A DNA stretch of 24,077 nt from Treponema sp. UBA6852 (GTDB lineage: Bacteria; Spirochaetota; Spirochaetia; Treponematales; Treponemataceae), in assembly GCA_002449305.1 (NCBI GenBank), contig DKDI01000038.1, positions 917 to 24,993 of the forward strand. The letters run 5' to 3'. The notes beneath the pieces are model-generated. The model saw only the letters and a list, made by a program, of their open reading frames with translations, was not told the origin of the DNA and searched no databases. This document shows positions 22,535 through 24,077 of this stretch, one piece after another. The first letter of the stretch is position 1. Each line of letters opens with the position of its first letter. The translations under genes and the position numbers were made by a program.

Positions 22535-24028
22535 TCATAAGTATTTTGCAGAAAGTCTAAGCAAGGCTTCCTGATCCGTTTCTTTTGTATTTACAATTCC
22601 TGCAAGGCGGTGGTTAGACATAACGGCGATTCTGTTTGTAATGCCCAAGATTTCAGGCATTTCGCTTGAAACAACAATTATTGTCTTTCCTTCTTTCGCC
22701 ATGTTTATAATCAGCTGGTAAATTTCATACTTTGCGCCAACGTCAATTCCGCGCGTAGGCTCGTCAAGCAAAAACACCTGCGGCTGACGTTCAAGCCATT
22801 TTCCGATTATAACTTTCTGCTGGTTTCCGCCGCTAAGAGAACTTATAAGCTCGTCAGCTGAAACGCATTTTGTATGCATGGTTTTTATTTCGCGGTTGGC
22901 AGCCTCCTGCATCTTGCGGTTTGAAAGCACACCGAACGTCTTGTAGCTGTCAAGGTTCGTAATCGTTGTGTTGAACTGGATTGTATCTTTTCCGAACATT
23001 CCGTTCAGCTTGCGTTCCTCGGTAACCAGCGCAAAACTATAGTCCATCGCATTCTTGCTGTTTTTAAAGTGAAGTTTTTTTCCATTCATTATAATTTCGC
23101 CGGAAGCGATTGTCCTGATTCCGAACAAAGATTCCAAAAGCTCGCTGCGTCCAGCTCCAACAAGTCCGTACAAACCAAAAATTTCGCCTTTTTTTACCGT
23201 AAACGAAATATCTTCAAGAACCGGCTCATACTTTGTAGTAAGTCCGCGGACCTCAAGGAAATCTTCGCCGGGAGCATTGTCCACATCCGGGAAACGCTTA
23301 TCCAAAGAGCGTCCAACCATAGCAGAGATAAGCTCGTTCATGTCTGTTGACTTAACAGGCTTTGAAAGAATCATTTTTCCGTCACGAAGAACAGCGACTT
23401 CGTTGCAAATCTGGAAAATTTCATCCATTTTGTGCGAAATATAAACAAACGAAACTCCCTTGTTTCTAAGGTCATCTACTATAGAAAAAAGCTTGCTAAC
23501 CTCGCGCTCCGTAAGTGAGGATGTAGGCTCGTCAAGAACTATTATTTTTGCGTCATAAGAAACCGCCTTTGCAATTTCCACCATCTGCCTTTGGGAAACA
23601 GACATTGTGCGCATAATGGTCTTTGGATTCACATTCATGCTAAGTGAAGCAAAAAGGCTGTTCGCTTCCTTGAGCATCTTAGCTTCATCAACAATTCCAG
23701 CCCTTGTAGGATAACGGCCAAGAAACAGATTGTCTGTAACTGTACGGTCAAGGCACTGGTTAAGTTCCTGATGAACCATGGCGACTCCATTCTCAAGAGC
23801 TTCTTTAGGATTTTTAAAGTTTACGGGCTTTCCCAAAAGCGAAATTGAGCCTTCATCCTTTGCATAAATACCAAAAAGGCATTTCATCATAGTGGACTTT
23901 CCTGCTCCATTTTCGCCCATAAGCCCCAAAACAGTGCCTTTTTTTACAGTAAGATTTATACCGTCAAGGACCTTGTTCTTTGCAAATGACTTTGAAAGAT
24001 TTTTTATTTCCAGAACTATATCGTCCAT
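22535..24028 (-). CDS. mglA: Sugar ABC transporter ATPase MglA (two nucleotide-binding domains)
   Basis: 497 residues, the tandem-NBD type of carbohydrate-uptake ABC ATPases (MglA/RbsA). First domain: Walker A GENGAGKST (38-46), signature MSVSQRQM, Walker B KIIVLDEPTSSL. Second domain: GLVGAGRSELL in place of a full Walker A, signature LSGGNQQKV, Walker B VFLLDEPTRGID. The degenerate second Walker A is normal for this family. ATG 24028 follows a good GAGGAG site; the frame continues upstream to 24070, but without family similarity. The binding-protein gene mglB is probably beyond the right edge. Confidence 0.94.
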   Translation of the reverse strand: MDDIVLEIKNLSKSFAKNKVLDGINLTVKKGTVLGLMGENGAGKSTMMKCLFGIYAKDEGSISLLGKPVNFKNPKEALENGVAMVHQELNQCLDRTVTDNLFLGRYPTRAGIVDEAKMLKEANSLFASLSMNVNPKTIMRTMSVSQRQMVEIAKAVSYDAKIIVLDEPTSSLTEREVSKLFSIVDDLRNKGVSFVYISHKMDEIFQICNEVAVLRDGKMILSKPVKSTDMNELISAMVGRSLDKRFPDVDNAPGEDFLEVRGLTTKYEPVLEDISFTVKKGEIFGLYGLVGAGRSELLESLFGIRTIASGEIIMNGKKLHFKNSKNAMDYSFALVTEERKLNGMFGKDTIQFNTTITNLDSYKTFGVLSNRKMQEAANREIKTMHTKCVSADELISSLSGGNQQKVIIGKWLERQPQVFLLDEPTRGIDVGAKYEIYQLIINMAKEGKTIIVVSSEMPEILGITNRIAVMSNHRLAGIVNTKETDQEALLRLSAKYL

Positions 24029-24077
24029 AACGCTCCTCATTTGTCTGCTTAAAAAACGGGGATGTCCCAAAAGTATC

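Noticed and set aside
24029..24077. Terminator-like GGG-ACAT-CCC stem with T-tract at the right edge
   Set aside because: The structure is cut by the window end and the visible stem is only 3 bp, so it cannot be judged.
1..24077. CRISPR arrays, insertion sequences, prophage genes or rRNA
   Set aside because: No spaced direct-repeat array, transposase, integrase, phage gene or rRNA segment was seen in any part of the window.

Overview
The window is about 24 kb of low-GC, densely packed DNA. It most likely comes from a host-associated treponeme (Spirochaetes). The basis is the gene families (MglA/MglC sugar ABC transporter, an Rnf-type cluster, GT5 glycogen synthase, a GH57-family protein), the base composition, and tRNA genes without an encoded CCA. 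I cannot name a species from sequence alone.

Layout. (1) 1-3604, plus strand: an upstream gene's terminator, then metG and a FemX-like aminoacyltransferase. (2) 3605-3709: a palindromic, apparently dispersed intergenic repeat between convergent genes. (3) 12285-3710, minus strand: one tightly packed run of nine genes. In transcription order these are a DivPAP (DUF212) membrane protein, an unrecognised 464-residue membrane protein, six genes in the classical rnfC-D-G-E-A-B order, and a GH57-like protein. (4) 12332-15322, plus strand: an RluC/RluD-type pseudouridine synthase, a P-loop/Asp23-like fusion, and a PcnB/CCA-type nucleotidyltransferase. (5) 20195-15319, minus strand: a PLP aminotransferase coupled to glgA, then trpS, then an alpha/beta hydrolase. 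(6) 20433-20690, plus strand: a strong promoter, tRNA-Thr(TGT), tRNA-Tyr(GTA) and a terminator. (7) 24028-20747, minus strand: mglA and mglC of a sugar ABC transporter with a terminator. Its binding-protein gene is not in the window and probably lies just beyond the right edge.

The most unusual content is the rnf-like run. All six subunits can be recognised by order and alignable segments, yet almost every signature cofactor residue of Rnf is missing by eye. RnfC lacks the glycine-rich FMN/NADH loop. RnfD lacks the flavinylated Thr. RnfG ends before its flavinylation motif. RnfA and RnfE lack the membrane Cys ligands, and RnfB lacks its N-terminal iron-sulfur domain. Only the ferredoxin-type 4Fe-4S motifs of RnfB and RnfC survive. 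The frames are intact and translationally coupled, so this looks like a repurposed or cut-down Rnf-like membrane complex, not decay. The GH57-like protein at the end of the same run has also lost its nucleophile, so it is a probable pseudoenzyme.

A second theme is initiation. Five start codons (metG, divPAP, rluC-like, P-loop/Asp23, pcnB-like) sit only 6-9 nt after a good -10 box and have no Shine-Dalgarno sequence. This suggests leaderless or near-leaderless mRNAs. Genes inside operons carry normal Shine-Dalgarno sites. Other oddities are an MglC with about 220 extra coiled-coil residues at its N-terminus, and two tRNAs with unusual arm features. All assignments come from reading the sequence; no database search was possible.
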